NCBI GenBank assembly: GCA_937873455.1
Contig: CALMYG010000022.1
Coordinates: 1-64,000 of the forward strand
DNA length: 64,000 nucleotides
Source of the DNA: an uncultured Verrucomicrobiota bacterium
GTDB lineage: Bacteria; Verrucomicrobiota; Kiritimatiellia; CAIVKH01
Direction of reading: 5' to 3'
Below are positions 49,255-57,843 of this stretch, in pieces. Numbering within the stretch: the first letter of the stretch is position 1; every line of letters begins with the position of its first letter. The notes beneath the pieces were generated by a model that did not search any database, was not told the DNA's origin, and was given only the letters and a program-made list of their open reading frames with translations. Position numbers and translations under genes: made by a program.

Positions 49255-50200
49255 GGCCGGGTTGCTCCTCGCGTTGTTCCCGGGTGATCGAAACGAAAAA
49301 GTCTTCCAGGTTTCCGCTTTCCCGGCTCAGTTCGCGCAACGGCCATCCACGCGCCGCGGCCAGCGCGGCAATTTTTTCCCGCGGGTCGGCGCCGGCCGGC
49401 CCGCGTAGACGCAGGCGTAACCAGTCCCCGTCTTGATCGGCTTCCAGCGTTTCGATCTCCGGCCACTCCCGGAGGGCGGTCAGCAGGTCGGCGCGGGGGG
49501 CGCGGACTTCCGCATGAACGTGGCAAGCTCCTTGAATGCGATGGATCAGCCGTTCGGTGGTGTCGGCGGCGGCAATGCGGCCGTCTTTGATGATGACCAC
49601 CCGTCGGCATACCGCCTCCACTTCGGATAAAATATGGGTGGACAACAAGATGGCGTGACGGCGCCCGAGTTCACGTATCAATTCGCGAACCTGGCGTATT
49701 TGATTGGGATCCAGCCCGATGGTTGGTTCGTCAAGAATCAGCAATTCCGGGTCGTGAATCAGCGCCTCGGCCAGCCCCACCCGTTGCCGGTAACCCTTGG
49801 AGAGGTTGCCGATGATGCGCCGCCCGGCATCGGTCAGGCCGCACAAGGCTTTTACTTCCTCCCGGCGGGGGCGGCGCTTTCGCCCCGGGACGCCTTTCAA
49901 GGCCGCCCGGAAGTCGAGGTATTCGTCCACACGCATTTCGGGATACAGCGGACAATTTTCCGGGAGGTAGCCGATGCGGCGGCGAACGTCCATCGGGTTT
50001 CGGATAATGTCGTATCCGGCGACCCGGGCGGTACCCCCGGTCGGAGCGAGGTAGCCGCACAGCATGCGCATGGTGGTGCTTTTGCCGGAACCATTCGGCC
50101 CGAGGAAACCGACGACTTCGCGCGTACCCACATCAAAGGACACGTCGTCCACGGCCAGTCGACCTGGATAACGTTTGGTAAGGTGGGAGGCGACAATCAT
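49247..50200 (-). CDS. gldA: ABC transporter ATPase, GldA-like
   Basis: ATPase of the Gld-type ABC-2 transporter. The 317 residues contain Walker A GPNGSGKST (about 34), the Q-loop region RIGYLPENCPLYPEMRV, a signature that reads NLSKGYRQRVG rather than LSGGQ (usual in this branch), Walker B LLILDEPTIGLDP and switch histidine LLSTHILSE. The C-terminal 90 residues form an extra domain as in exporters of this group. It starts 26 nt after htrA. Confidence 0.92.
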   Translation of the reverse strand: MIVASHLTKRYPGRLAVDDVSFDVGTREVVGFLGPNGSGKSTTMRMLCGYLAPTGGTARVAGYDIIRNPMDVRRRIGYLPENCPLYPEMRVDEYLDFRAALKGVPGRKRRPRREEVKALCGLTDAGRRIIGNLSKGYRQRVGLAEALIHDPELLILDEPTIGLDPNQIRQVRELIRELGRRHAILLSTHILSEVEAVCRRVVIIKDGRIAAADTTERLIHRIQGACHVHAEVRAPRADLLTALREWPEIETLEADQDGDWLRLRLRGPAGADPREKIAALAAARGWPLRELSRESGNLEDFFVSITREQREEQPGHV

Positions 50201-50226
50201 GGGCGTCGGGAAGCGGGACCATCCGC

Positions 50227-51594
50227 TTACTGGGCGGTAAGATTGAGAGCCGTGGTTTGGGCCAGAATAAAGGTGTCATGCTCAACGATGCTGATGACTT
50301 CCACTTTCACCGCGTCGCCCCGGTTGGTTCGTTCCAAGGCGATGCCGACATCCCCGAGATTCTGGACTTCCGTATCGTTGATGCTGGAGATCAGCATGTC
50401 AGGCGTGAGGCCGGCGCGATCGGCAGGGCTGCCGGGTATGACCTCTTTGATCAACATGCATGAGCGGTATTTGGGTAACCGGGCGGCGGCGACCTCGCTG
50501 CAATCAAATACCAGGCCGAGCCGTTCGCGGGCCAATTGTTCGCCGGAGGGCTTGGGTACCGGGTCCATGGTGAGGGAAAAGGTTCGTTCTTCGCCGCCGA
50601 GCAAGAAGGTCAACGCAACCGTGGCGCCCGGCTCATAGGCCAGCAGCCGTTGGTTCGCGGCGTACAGGTCGCGAACAACTTCGTCGTCAATGCGCAGCAG
50701 CTGATCCTGTTCGCGTAATCCCTGGGCGTAGGCCTCGCTCGCGCGGTTGATCTGACTGATCACCAGCCGGTCGCCCTTTTCGTCGAGATCAAAGCCAAGC
50801 CAATGGTTGTGGATCAGTCGCGGGGTCAGCCATCGGGTCAGCAGCGCCTTGGCACGTTTGACTGGAACGGCAAAGCCGATGTTCTGGGCGTTTTGCCGGG
50901 CGTCCTGATAGACCGCCACATTGATGCCGATGAGTTCCCCGTCCACGTTGAGCAGGGGGCCGCCCGAATTGCCGGGATTCACCGCGGCGTCGGTTTGGAG
51001 AATGTCCCGGTAGAGTACCTGGCCGTTGTAACGCGCCTCGCGGTTTTTTCCGGAAAGCACGCCGGCAGTCACGGTATGAGCCAGTCCGAAGGGATTGCCC
51101 ATGGCAATCACGGTTTCGCCCAGCAGCAGGTCGTCGTCATCGGCGAACGGCAAGGCCGGCAGGGGCTCATCCGGATCGATCTTGATCAGGGCCAGATCGT
51201 TGATTTCATCGCCGGTAATCACCCGGGCTTCGTAGCTGGTTTCGTCGGAAAGCATGACCCGGATCCGGGAGGCCCGCTCAATAACGTGAAAGTTGGTCAG
51301 GATGAAGCCGTCGGTGCTGACAATAACGCCGGAACCCAACGAATGCTTCATCTGATATTCGGGGGGAGCGGGAGGCGTGCCGAAAAAGTCGCGGAAGAAC
51401 AAATCCAGCATATCGCCGCGAAACCGCATGCGAGGATCCGAATAGACCCGGCGCACCATGCGTTCCGTTCCGATATTCACGACCGAGGGCATCGCCTTTT
51501 CCACGGCCGCGACAATCGGAGTCCGGCGGTTGGAGGATGCCCATCCGGGGCTAGCGAGCCATAAGCCGCATAAACAAAGTAACAATCGTTTCAT
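50227..51594 (-). CDS. Periplasmic serine protease, DegP/HtrA family
   Basis: Envelope quality-control protease. The 455 residues have a signal peptide (about 1-19), a trypsin-like domain with catalytic His in TNFHVIERAS, Asp in INDLALIKID and Ser in NPGNSGGPLLNVD, and two PDZ domains (about 265-345 and 365-445). A short LA-loop-like insertion is seen around RFRGDMLDLFFRDFFGTPP. The Gld-type ABC genes follow on the same strand after 26 nt. DegP, DegQ or DegS cannot be distinguished from sequence alone; two PDZ domains favour DegP/DegQ. Confidence 0.9.
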   Translation of the reverse strand: MKRLLLCLCGLWLASPGWASSNRRTPIVAAVEKAMPSVVNIGTERMVRRVYSDPRMRFRGDMLDLFFRDFFGTPPAPPEYQMKHSLGSGVIVSTDGFILTNFHVIERASRIRVMLSDETSYEARVITGDEINDLALIKIDPDEPLPALPFADDDDLLLGETVIAMGNPFGLAHTVTAGVLSGKNREARYNGQVLYRDILQTDAAVNPGNSGGPLLNVDGELIGINVAVYQDARQNAQNIGFAVPVKRAKALLTRWLTPRLIHNHWLGFDLDEKGDRLVISQINRASEAYAQGLREQDQLLRIDDEVVRDLYAANQRLLAYEPGATVALTFLLGGEERTFSLTMDPVPKPSGEQLARERLGLVFDCSEVAAARLPKYRSCMLIKEVIPGSPADRAGLTPDMLISSINDTEVQNLGDVGIALERTNRGDAVKVEVISIVEHDTFILAQTTALNLTAQ

Positions 51595-51695
51595 GGTGGT
51601 AAAGTCTACCGGTTATGTGCGTGCGGAGGCGACTAGAAAAATGTCGTGCCCGCCCGCTGCGCGAGCTGTTTCTCACCCGGGCGTGTAAAGCGTGA

Positions 51696-52070
51696 TCAGC
51701 GCAGGCGGGAGGCCAGCATGCCCAACGCCACCAACATAAGTCCGACGCCGTTTTGGGCCAGAATGTTCAGGGTCAGGGTAAAAATGTCTCCGGCCCGGGC
51801 GGCATTGATGGTTTCCAGGGCATAGGTGGAAAATGTGGTCAAGCCGCCCAGGAACCCGACGATGAGAAAGATCCGGGCGGCTGGCGTTAGTACATCGCTG
51901 CGTTCCGAGAAGCCTATGATGAGGCCGATCAGGAAACAGCCGGTAAAATTTACCAGTAGCGTTCCCCAGGGAAATTGGGTTCCCAGCCAACGCGCGGACA
52001 ATACGGTGGCGCCGTAGCGGGTCAGGGCGCCGAGTCCACCGCCAACAAATATGAGGAGTGCTGGATGCAT
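51696..52070 (-). CDS. crcB: Fluoride channel CrcB (Fluc)
   Basis: Small dual-topology channel that exports fluoride. The 124 residues have four membrane helices and the conserved blocks GGGLGALTRYG near 10, PWGTLLVNFTGCFLIG near 34 (pore Asn) and GFLGGLTTFSTYALE near 71 (Phe box and central Thr/Ser). I looked for a fluoride riboswitch upstream of ATG 52070 and saw none. It may stand alone or precede htrA, 101 nt downstream. Confidence 0.93.
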   Translation of the reverse strand: MHPALLIFVGGGLGALTRYGATVLSARWLGTQFPWGTLLVNFTGCFLIGLIIGFSERSDVLTPAARIFLIVGFLGGLTTFSTYALETINAARAGDIFTLTLNILAQNGVGLMLVALGMLASRLR

Positions 52071-52133
52071 CGTTCTCTATCTAGCACGCCGGCCGTTCTT
52101 TCGCAATGTCCGGTTGCCGGCGCGCCCGTTACA

Positions 52134-52534
52134 GGCGCATCCCTGTTTGGTAGGCTTGTTTATGACACCTAATACCTGAAGGTTATTCATGAAGTGAAGG
52201 GATTTGGTCATGCGGCGCGTGAGCCATGCGGGAATCCGTCGGCGGGGAGTCGATTGTCCCAGCGTGCCGCCAGCGGTGTTGTCGCGGGCGGCGCGGTCTT
52301 TAGACCAGCGCCCCCCGCTCCGCCTTGCTGGCCGCCTGTCGCCGACGACAGGCTCGGCCCGCTGGATCAACCGACTCCCCGGACCCGCGTTCGCGGGTCT
52401 GCCCGACGGCTTCCCGCGGTATCGCATGCGCCTGCGGCGCATAAAGAGGACGGGCTCCTTGCACAATCCTTTTATTATCCTTTATGGGATGGATGAGGGG
52501 AAAATGGCATCAGTCAATGAATCAGGGATGCGCC
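52134..52534. repeat. 401-bp structured repeat element, copy A
   Basis: Bounded by perfect 12-bp terminal inverted repeats GGCGCATCCCTG (52134-52145) and its complement (52523-52534). Inside, 52228-52256 pairs with 52368-52381 plus 52403-52417 as a long closing stem, enclosing hairpins at 52334-52353 (8-bp stem), 52382-52399 (8-bp stem) and 52426-52442 (7-bp stem, loop TGC). Copy B at 56452-56853 has the same length and about 85% identity by eye. There is no transposase; it could be a MITE-like element or encode a structured RNA. It fills the crcB-tesA gap, where no gene is seen. Confidence 0.8.
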
Positions 52535-52558
52535 CGCCCTGTATTGGGCGAATCGGTA

Positions 52559-53203
52559 TTACGGCGATAACGCCTCAAGATGAGGCCGGATGAACTGCCA
52601 CATGGCATCAGCGATAATGGCTTGGCCTTCCTGGTTGGGGTGAATGCCGTCCGGCAGGTTCAGGGCAGGATCGCCGGCCACTCCTTCCAACAGAAACGGC
52701 TTTAACGGTACGGCATAGCGCTCGGCCAGCCGGCCATAGATCGCTTCAAAATCGCGGATATAGGCTTCACCCATGTTTTCCGGCAACCGCATGCCGGCGA
52801 GCAGGATGATGGTTCCCGGGCTGGTTTCCCGGACGCGTTCGATCATCGCGGCCAGATTGCGTTCCGCTTCCCCGGGAGGAAACCCGCGCAAACCATCGTT
52901 GGCCCCGAGGGCAATCACCAGCAGATCGATCGGACGGCGCATCAGCCAATCAAGACGTCGCAGTCCGCCGGCGGTGGTGTCGCCGCTGATGCCTGAGTTT
53001 ACAACCTGAAACGGCCAAGCCTCGGCATCGATTTTCTTTTGAATTAAAGCGGGATAAGCCAAATCAGCATCCAGGGTGTAGCCGGCGGTGAGGCTGTCAC
53101 CCAGAAAAACCACGCGCCGGGGCGCATCCGCTCCCGCCCGCAGGGATAACAGCAAGGCAAAAACCGTAGCCAGGATCCGGTATGTTTTTTGACGCGTCAT
53201 CAT
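52559..53203 (-). CDS. tesA: GDSL esterase / multifunctional acyl-CoA thioesterase I (TesA-like)
   Basis: Periplasmic SGNH hydrolase acting on acyl esters and thioesters. The 214 residues start with a signal peptide (about 1-25) and show block I VFLGDSLTAGY (nucleophile Ser), block II NSGISGDTTAGG, block III ALGANDGLRG and block V LPDGIHPNQEG (catalytic Asp and His). It is divergent from ybbA-ybbP with only about 32 nt between starts, the same arrangement as tesA/ybbA/ybbP in E. coli, so promoters must overlap. Confidence 0.92.
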   Translation of the reverse strand: MMTRQKTYRILATVFALLLSLRAGADAPRRVVFLGDSLTAGYTLDADLAYPALIQKKIDAEAWPFQVVNSGISGDTTAGGLRRLDWLMRRPIDLLVIALGANDGLRGFPPGEAERNLAAMIERVRETSPGTIILLAGMRLPENMGEAYIRDFEAIYGRLAERYAVPLKPFLLEGVAGDPALNLPDGIHPNQEGQAIIADAMWQFIRPHLEALSP

Positions 53204-53235
53204 ATTGAGCTTACAGTATAGTTTTAAGGTTTATC

Positions 53236-53901
53236 ATGAAGACAGTACTTTCATTTTCTGGAGTTTCCAAGAGCTTCCCGTCTGCCGATGGTACGGTCAC
53301 CGCCGTGGCTTCCATCGATTTGACCTTGGAGGCCGGGACCACCGCGGCATTGCTGGGTCCTTCCGGCAGCGGAAAAACCACGTTATTGAGCCTGGCCGCC
53401 GGCTTGGACGATCCGACCGAGGGACAGGTATGTTTTCGTGACGCTTCATGGGCCACGATGGATGAAGATGCGCGGGCGCGTCAACGCCTGGAGCAAGTGG
53501 GATTTGTTTTTCAATCGTTTCAATTGTTGAACACGTTAAATGCCCTGGAGAATGTATTGGTTCCGCTTGAACTGCTTGGCCGCGACGATGCAACCGCGCG
53601 GGCGGAGGAGCTGCTGGACCGCGTTGGTTTGGCCCACCGCCTGCACCATTATCCCTCCCAGTTGTCGGGAGGCGAACAACAGCGCGTAGCGATTGCCCGG
53701 GCCTTCGCGAACGACCCGGCGATTTTATTCGCGGACGAGCCTACCGGCAATCTTGACCACGGGAATGCCGGTAGGATTGTCGATTTGCTGTTTGCGATGA
53801 ACCGGGAGCGCGGCACGACGCTGTTGCTGGTCACCCACGATCGCGATCTCGCGGCACGCTGCCGGCAAACGCTTCAGATGAAAGGCGGGCGTTTGGTATG
53901 A
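53236..53901 (+). CDS. ybbA: ABC transporter ATPase, YbbA-like
   Basis: ATPase of the MacB/LolD-like group. The 221 residues contain Walker A GPSGSGKTT (about 39), signature LSGGEQQRVAIAR near 145, Walker B ILFADEPTGNLDH near 165 and switch histidine LLVTHDRD. It overlaps the permease gene by 4 nt. In E. coli YbbA-YbbP is a transporter of unknown substrate next to tesA; the conserved neighbourhood suggests a lipid- or lysophospholipid-related role, not proven here. Confidence 0.9.
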   Translation: MKTVLSFSGVSKSFPSADGTVTAVASIDLTLEAGTTAALLGPSGSGKTTLLSLAAGLDDPTEGQVCFRDASWATMDEDARARQRLEQVGFVFQSFQLLNTLNALENVLVPLELLGRDDATARAEELLDRVGLAHRLHHYPSQLSGGEQQRVAIARAFANDPAILFADEPTGNLDHGNAGRIVDLLFAMNRERGTTLLLVTHDRDLAARCRQTLQMKGGRLV

Positions 53902-56432
53902 GGTTTGTCCTGCGCATGGCGTGGCGGGATTTCCGGGCGCGGCCTTCCCGCTTTCTCTTATACGCCTTCGCCATCGCCCTCGGCGTCGGTTCCCTCACCG
54001 CGATTGAGTCGTTCCGTCGCGCGTTGGAGGCCTCGATTGATGGACAAGGGCGAAATTTGCTTGGCGCCGATCTGCTGGTCCGGGCGATCCGGCCCTTTAC
54101 CCCCGAGCAGCAGCAGTTGGTGGAGCGTTGGAGCGGACCCAAAACCACGCTCATCAGCTATCGCACGATGTTGCTGGTCCCGGAAACCGGGGCCACCCGG
54201 TTGGTGGAAGTGCAGGCGATAGAGCCGGAGTATCCTTTTTACGGACGCCTCTCGACCGATCCGGAATCTGCCGCGGAAACCTTTCAAGCTCGGGGTGAGG
54301 TTTTGTTGGATGAAGTGTTGATGAAGCAGGTGGAGGTCGAGCCCGGCGATGTGATCACGCTGGGGGGGCGCGACGTTCGGGTCGCCGGCGCCTTGCGCCA
54401 GACTCCCGGGGAAATTCCCGCCCGCGCGCTGGTGGCTCCCCGCGTTTTGTTGCCGCTTGTGCTGGTGGAGCCCGAGCGCTTTGAGCGGCCGGGCATGATG
54501 GCCCGCTTCGAATGGTACCTCGCGCATGGGGACGATTCGCCCCTCGCGGTGCGTGGTTTGAACGCACTTGCCCAGGAGGCCGCGCGGCTCGGTTTGGATG
54601 TCGAAACCGTCGCCGGCCGACGCGAGCAATTGCTGGGCAATTCCGATCGGATAAGCCGCTATCTTGGTCTGATGGGTTTTTCCGCCCTGGTCATTGGCTG
54701 TCTAGGAGCCGCCGGCGCGGTCCATTTTTTTGTGCAATCCAAGCGTTTGGCCGTAGCGCAATTGCGTTGCCTCGGAGCGTCGTTATTCCATGCCGCCGGG
54801 TCCTTCTTCATTCAGTTGTTGGCCCTTGCCATCGTTGGCGCCACCGTCGGGGTCGCGCTGGGTATGGCATTGGCGGGTGTTTTACCCGCTTTGTTGGCGC
54901 CGTTTGTACCCGTACCGGTGGAGACGGTGCTTCGCGGAGACGCCGCCGCTGCTTCGTGGTGGGTTGGTGGATTGTTTACCGTGCTGGCGGGTTTGTTGCC
55001 CATCACCCGTTTGCGTCGGATCAGTCCGTTATTATCGCTTCGCCTCAATCTACCGCCGGTCAATCGTCTGGATGCCGCTGGAATTGCCGCCGTGATGGTG
55101 TTGGCTGGCGCCTTGTTGGTATTTGCCGCCGGTCAGTTGGGGTCCTGGAGATTGGCGGGTTTGTATTTGGGCGGCGTGGTCGCGGTGCTTCTTTTACTGG
55201 CACTGACCGGACTGCTGTTGCGTCGGCTATGTCGTGTCGCGGTGCGACCGGGTTGGTCGTACACCTTCCGCATGGCGGTGGGCGGGTTGTACCGCCCGCA
55301 AAACCAAACCGCCTTGCTGGTGATCTGTATCGGGATGGGAGTGTTCCTGCTCAACACGGTGGATGTGCTGGAACAGCACTTGCGCCAGGATGTTGATCAA
55401 CTGGATCACGACCGGCCCAATCTGGCCATGATCGATATCCAGCCGGACCAGCGCGCCGCTTTCCTCGATCTGTTGCGCGGCTTCCAACCGTCATCCGTCT
55501 ACGCCGAACCCATGATCACGATGCGCCTGGTGTCGATCAACGGCATCGGGGTCGATGCTTTGGAACGCGATCCCGCCCGGCCCCGCGCGAATTGGGCCTT
55601 GAAACGTGAATTTCGTACGACCTACCGCAACCATCGCAAGCCGGCGATTGAAACGGTCATCGCGGGCGCCTGGGTGGAAGAGCGCTCCGACGGCTCTTTT
55701 CCGGTGCCGGTCTCGCTGGAGCAGGGGATCGCTGAAGCCTTGGCCGTCGGGGTGGGGGATCACCTGGTCTTTGATATCCACGGTGAGTTGTTTGAAACCA
55801 AGGTGGAAAATCTGCGGGCAGTTGACTGGAAAAGCATGCAGCCCAATTTCTTTGTTATTTTTCCCGAGGGAGCGATCGACGAGGCTCCGCAGTCCATACT
55901 CGTATTCAGCGAAATTGCCGACCTCGACCGTCGCGCCGCGTTTCAGGCCGCGGTCGCCCGCCAATTTCCCAATGTCACCACCATCGACATTTCGCTGATG
56001 ATGAACACGGTCAGTGCCATGCTGGGTCAGTTGTCGGTGGCGGTGCGTTCCATTGCCTGGATGACCTTGCTGGCAGGTTTCCTGGTTCTTTTGGCGATTT
56101 TGCGGGCGGGTCGGCAGCAACGTTTGCGCGAGGCGGTGCTGTTGCGCACGCTTGGGGCGCCGGCCCGGTTGGTGGTGCGGGGTCAGGCCTTGGAATTTCT
56201 GCTGCTGGCGCTGGGGGCTTTGGTCAGCGGCCTTGCGCTTTCGTGGGCGGCTTCCGGATTGATCGTTCATTATGGCATGAAGTTGCCCTTCGCGCCGGAC
56301 TGGTGGAGTCCCTGGCGCCTGGCCGTCCCGTTGGTAGGCGCCATCTACCTCATGGGATGGCTCAACGGTCGGGCCGCCTTGAAAAAGCGTCCCGCCGAAG
56401 CCTGGCGGGAGTGGTCCATGGCGTCATCCTGA
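53898..56432 (+). CDS. ybbP: FtsX-like ABC transporter permease, YbbP-like
   Basis: An 844-residue permease with ten predicted helices in the plan of YbbP: one N-terminal helix, a periplasmic domain (about 45-245), three helices with the FtsX motif AVAQLRCLGASLFHAAG near 292, a middle hydrophobic pair, a second periplasmic domain (about 505-700) and a last FtsX block with EAVLLRTLGAPARLVVR near 747. The N-terminus reads FVLRMAWRDFRARPSRFLLY. It is coupled to ybbA by an ATGA overlap. Copy B of the 401-bp repeat begins 20 nt after the stop. Confidence 0.9.
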   Translation: MRFVLRMAWRDFRARPSRFLLYAFAIALGVGSLTAIESFRRALEASIDGQGRNLLGADLLVRAIRPFTPEQQQLVERWSGPKTTLISYRTMLLVPETGATRLVEVQAIEPEYPFYGRLSTDPESAAETFQARGEVLLDEVLMKQVEVEPGDVITLGGRDVRVAGALRQTPGEIPARALVAPRVLLPLVLVEPERFERPGMMARFEWYLAHGDDSPLAVRGLNALAQEAARLGLDVETVAGRREQLLGNSDRISRYLGLMGFSALVIGCLGAAGAVHFFVQSKRLAVAQLRCLGASLFHAAGSFFIQLLALAIVGATVGVALGMALAGVLPALLAPFVPVPVETVLRGDAAAASWWVGGLFTVLAGLLPITRLRRISPLLSLRLNLPPVNRLDAAGIAAVMVLAGALLVFAAGQLGSWRLAGLYLGGVVAVLLLLALTGLLLRRLCRVAVRPGWSYTFRMAVGGLYRPQNQTALLVICIGMGVFLLNTVDVLEQHLRQDVDQLDHDRPNLAMIDIQPDQRAAFLDLLRGFQPSSVYAEPMITMRLVSINGIGVDALERDPARPRANWALKREFRTTYRNHRKPAIETVIAGAWVEERSDGSFPVPVSLEQGIAEALAVGVGDHLVFDIHGELFETKVENLRAVDWKSMQPNFFVIFPEGAIDEAPQSILVFSEIADLDRRAAFQAAVARQFPNVTTIDISLMMNTVSAMLGQLSVAVRSIAWMTLLAGFLVLLAILRAGRQQRLREAVLLRTLGAPARLVVRGQALEFLLLALGALVSGLALSWAASGLIVHYGMKLPFAPDWWSPWRLAVPLVGAIYLMGWLNGRAALKKRPAEAWREWSMASS

Positions 56433-56451
56433 GCGCGGGCAAAACCAGGGG

Positions 56452-56853
56452 GGCGCATCCCTGATTGGTTGACTTTTTCGTGGCACCGCATACCTGAAGC
56501 TTGTTCATGACGTGAAGGGGTTTGGTTATGCGGTGCGAGAGCCAAGCGAGAATCCGTCGGCGGGGAGTCGATTGTCCCAGCGTGCCGCCAGCGGCGTTGT
56601 CGCGGGCGGCGCGGTCTAGAGACCAGCGCCCCCCGCTCCGCCTTGCTGGCCGCCGGTCGCTGACGACCGGCTCGGCCCGCTGGATCAACCGACTCCCCGG
56701 ACCCGCATGCGCGGGTCTGCCCGACGGATTCCCGCGGTAGCACATGCGCCTGCGGCGCATAAAGAATGCGGGCTCTTCGAGCAATCCTCTTTGTAATCCT
56801 GATGGGTTGGATGATGAACGAAATAGTCTCTGTCAATGAATTCGGTATGCGCC
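56452..56853. repeat. 402-bp structured repeat element, copy B
   Basis: Second copy of the element at 52134, in the same orientation. The left terminal repeat GGCGCATCCCTG (56452-56463) is intact; the right one (56842-56853) matches at 9 of 12. The hairpins recur: 56652-56671 (8-bp stem), 56705-56722 and 56744-56760. In the first, the pair T-A of copy A (52337/52350) is G-C here (56655/56668), a compensatory change. No coding gene is supported within 56433-56950; reading frames through it carry mostly amino acid-changing differences between copies. Confidence 0.8.
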
Positions 56854-56950
56854 CGAACAGGGGATGATGAAAATTGTGCTGGCCATACCACAGGGGAAGC
56901 GATAACGTCATCGCCGGAATAACAACCATGAACCATCAGGAGATCATGTG

Positions 56951-57772
56951 ATGCTGAAACACGCTTGCCTAGCTGCCGCCCTGCTCGCCGCTCCCTCACT
57001 TTTTGCTGAAGAACCCGCCCAAACCATGATTGTCGGGCGTAGCGATCTCAAGTCCGTGTACGAAATTTCCGAGATTCGGGCCCAACGCACAACCTTAACC
57101 CGGGAAAACAAGTTTCCCAGTGAAGGCAACGTGGAAGCCGGCGGCTTCTATGCCCACGACGAACGCATGGACATCGAACGCGATATCCTGGGCGTTTCTG
57201 CGCGCTATGGCTTGTGGGAAACGGTGACGGTTGGCGCGGAAGTGCCGGTGGTCTTGGACTCCAAGTTCAACGGCAAAAGCAATTCCGGTTTGGGCGACGT
57301 GGTCCTCGGGCTCGACTTGCTGGCGTATCAGGATATTTTCCGTTACCCGTTTGTGATTCCTCACGCCGAGGTCTCCTTGCCCACCGGCGACGAAGACAAA
57401 GGACTCGGTTCCGGCGAAACCATCATTAATTTGGGTATTTCCGTCGGCACCAAGGTGTTCGACCAATTGACCTACGTGGTTGACGCCTCCTACGCCTTCA
57501 ACGGGGCCAGTCAGTTTGCCGACAGCGACGACAACCAATACAGCCTTTCCGGTTCCGTGGTTTGGGATATCAGTGACCGTTTTGCGGTTCTCGCCGAAGG
57601 CCGGTTGTACGAGAAGTTGGACTTCATGGATGACAATCCATACGAGATCAAAGGCGGTCTGGTGTACCGTCTTAGCCGCAACCTGCAATTGGCCGGCTAT
57701 GGCGGCAAAGTCGACGGCGGCATGGGCATGGATTACGACCAAGCCATGCTCCGCCTGAACTACCAGTTCTAA
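56951..57772 (+). CDS. Outer-membrane beta-barrel protein, MetA-pathway-like
   Basis: A 273-residue exported protein. The signal peptide is about 1-20 (ending LFAEE region). The mature part is beta strands with acidic, Gly-rich turns, including EVPVVLDSKFNGKSNSGLGD, VIPHAEVSLPTGDEDKGLGS and ETIINLGISVGTKVFDQLTY, and ends with aromatic LRLNYQF as outer-membrane barrels do. The pattern resembles the transporter-like Phenol_MetA_deg family; ligand unknown. ATG 56951 has AGGAGA 7 nt upstream, and a GTG directly before it is the alternative. A terminator follows. Confidence 0.8.
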   Translation: MLKHACLAAALLAAPSLFAEEPAQTMIVGRSDLKSVYEISEIRAQRTTLTRENKFPSEGNVEAGGFYAHDERMDIERDILGVSARYGLWETVTVGAEVPVVLDSKFNGKSNSGLGDVVLGLDLLAYQDIFRYPFVIPHAEVSLPTGDEDKGLGSGETIINLGISVGTKVFDQLTYVVDASYAFNGASQFADSDDNQYSLSGSVVWDISDRFAVLAEGRLYEKLDFMDDNPYEIKGGLVYRLSRNLQLAGYGGKVDGGMGMDYDQAMLRLNYQF

Positions 57773-57792
57773 AGCGTTATCGGCCGATTGGG

Positions 57793-57826
57793 GGCAACCG
57801 GACCGTGGTTCGGTTGCCTTTCTTTT
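57793..57826 (+). terminator. Intrinsic terminator after the beta-barrel gene
   Basis: An 8-bp stem GGCAACCG (57793-57800) with CGGTTGCC (57811-57818), extendable into the loop, followed by TTTCTTTT. It begins 20 nt after the stop codon. It lies 18 nt from the convergent lpd stop and may also serve that unit from the other side. Confidence 0.85.
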
Positions 57827-57843
57827 AACTTCCGCATCCAGTC

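Noticed and set aside
52071..52133. Fluoride riboswitch upstream of crcB
   Set aside because: The expected GGNGAUGG and pseudoknot pattern was not found in the short leader on the minus strand.
52077..52466. Minus-strand open frame through repeat copy A with a related frame in copy B (56362-56784)
   Set aside because: Most differences between the copies change amino acids, the product is Arg/Gly/Pro-rich low-complexity, there is no ribosome site, and the conserved feature is base pairing rather than protein sequence.
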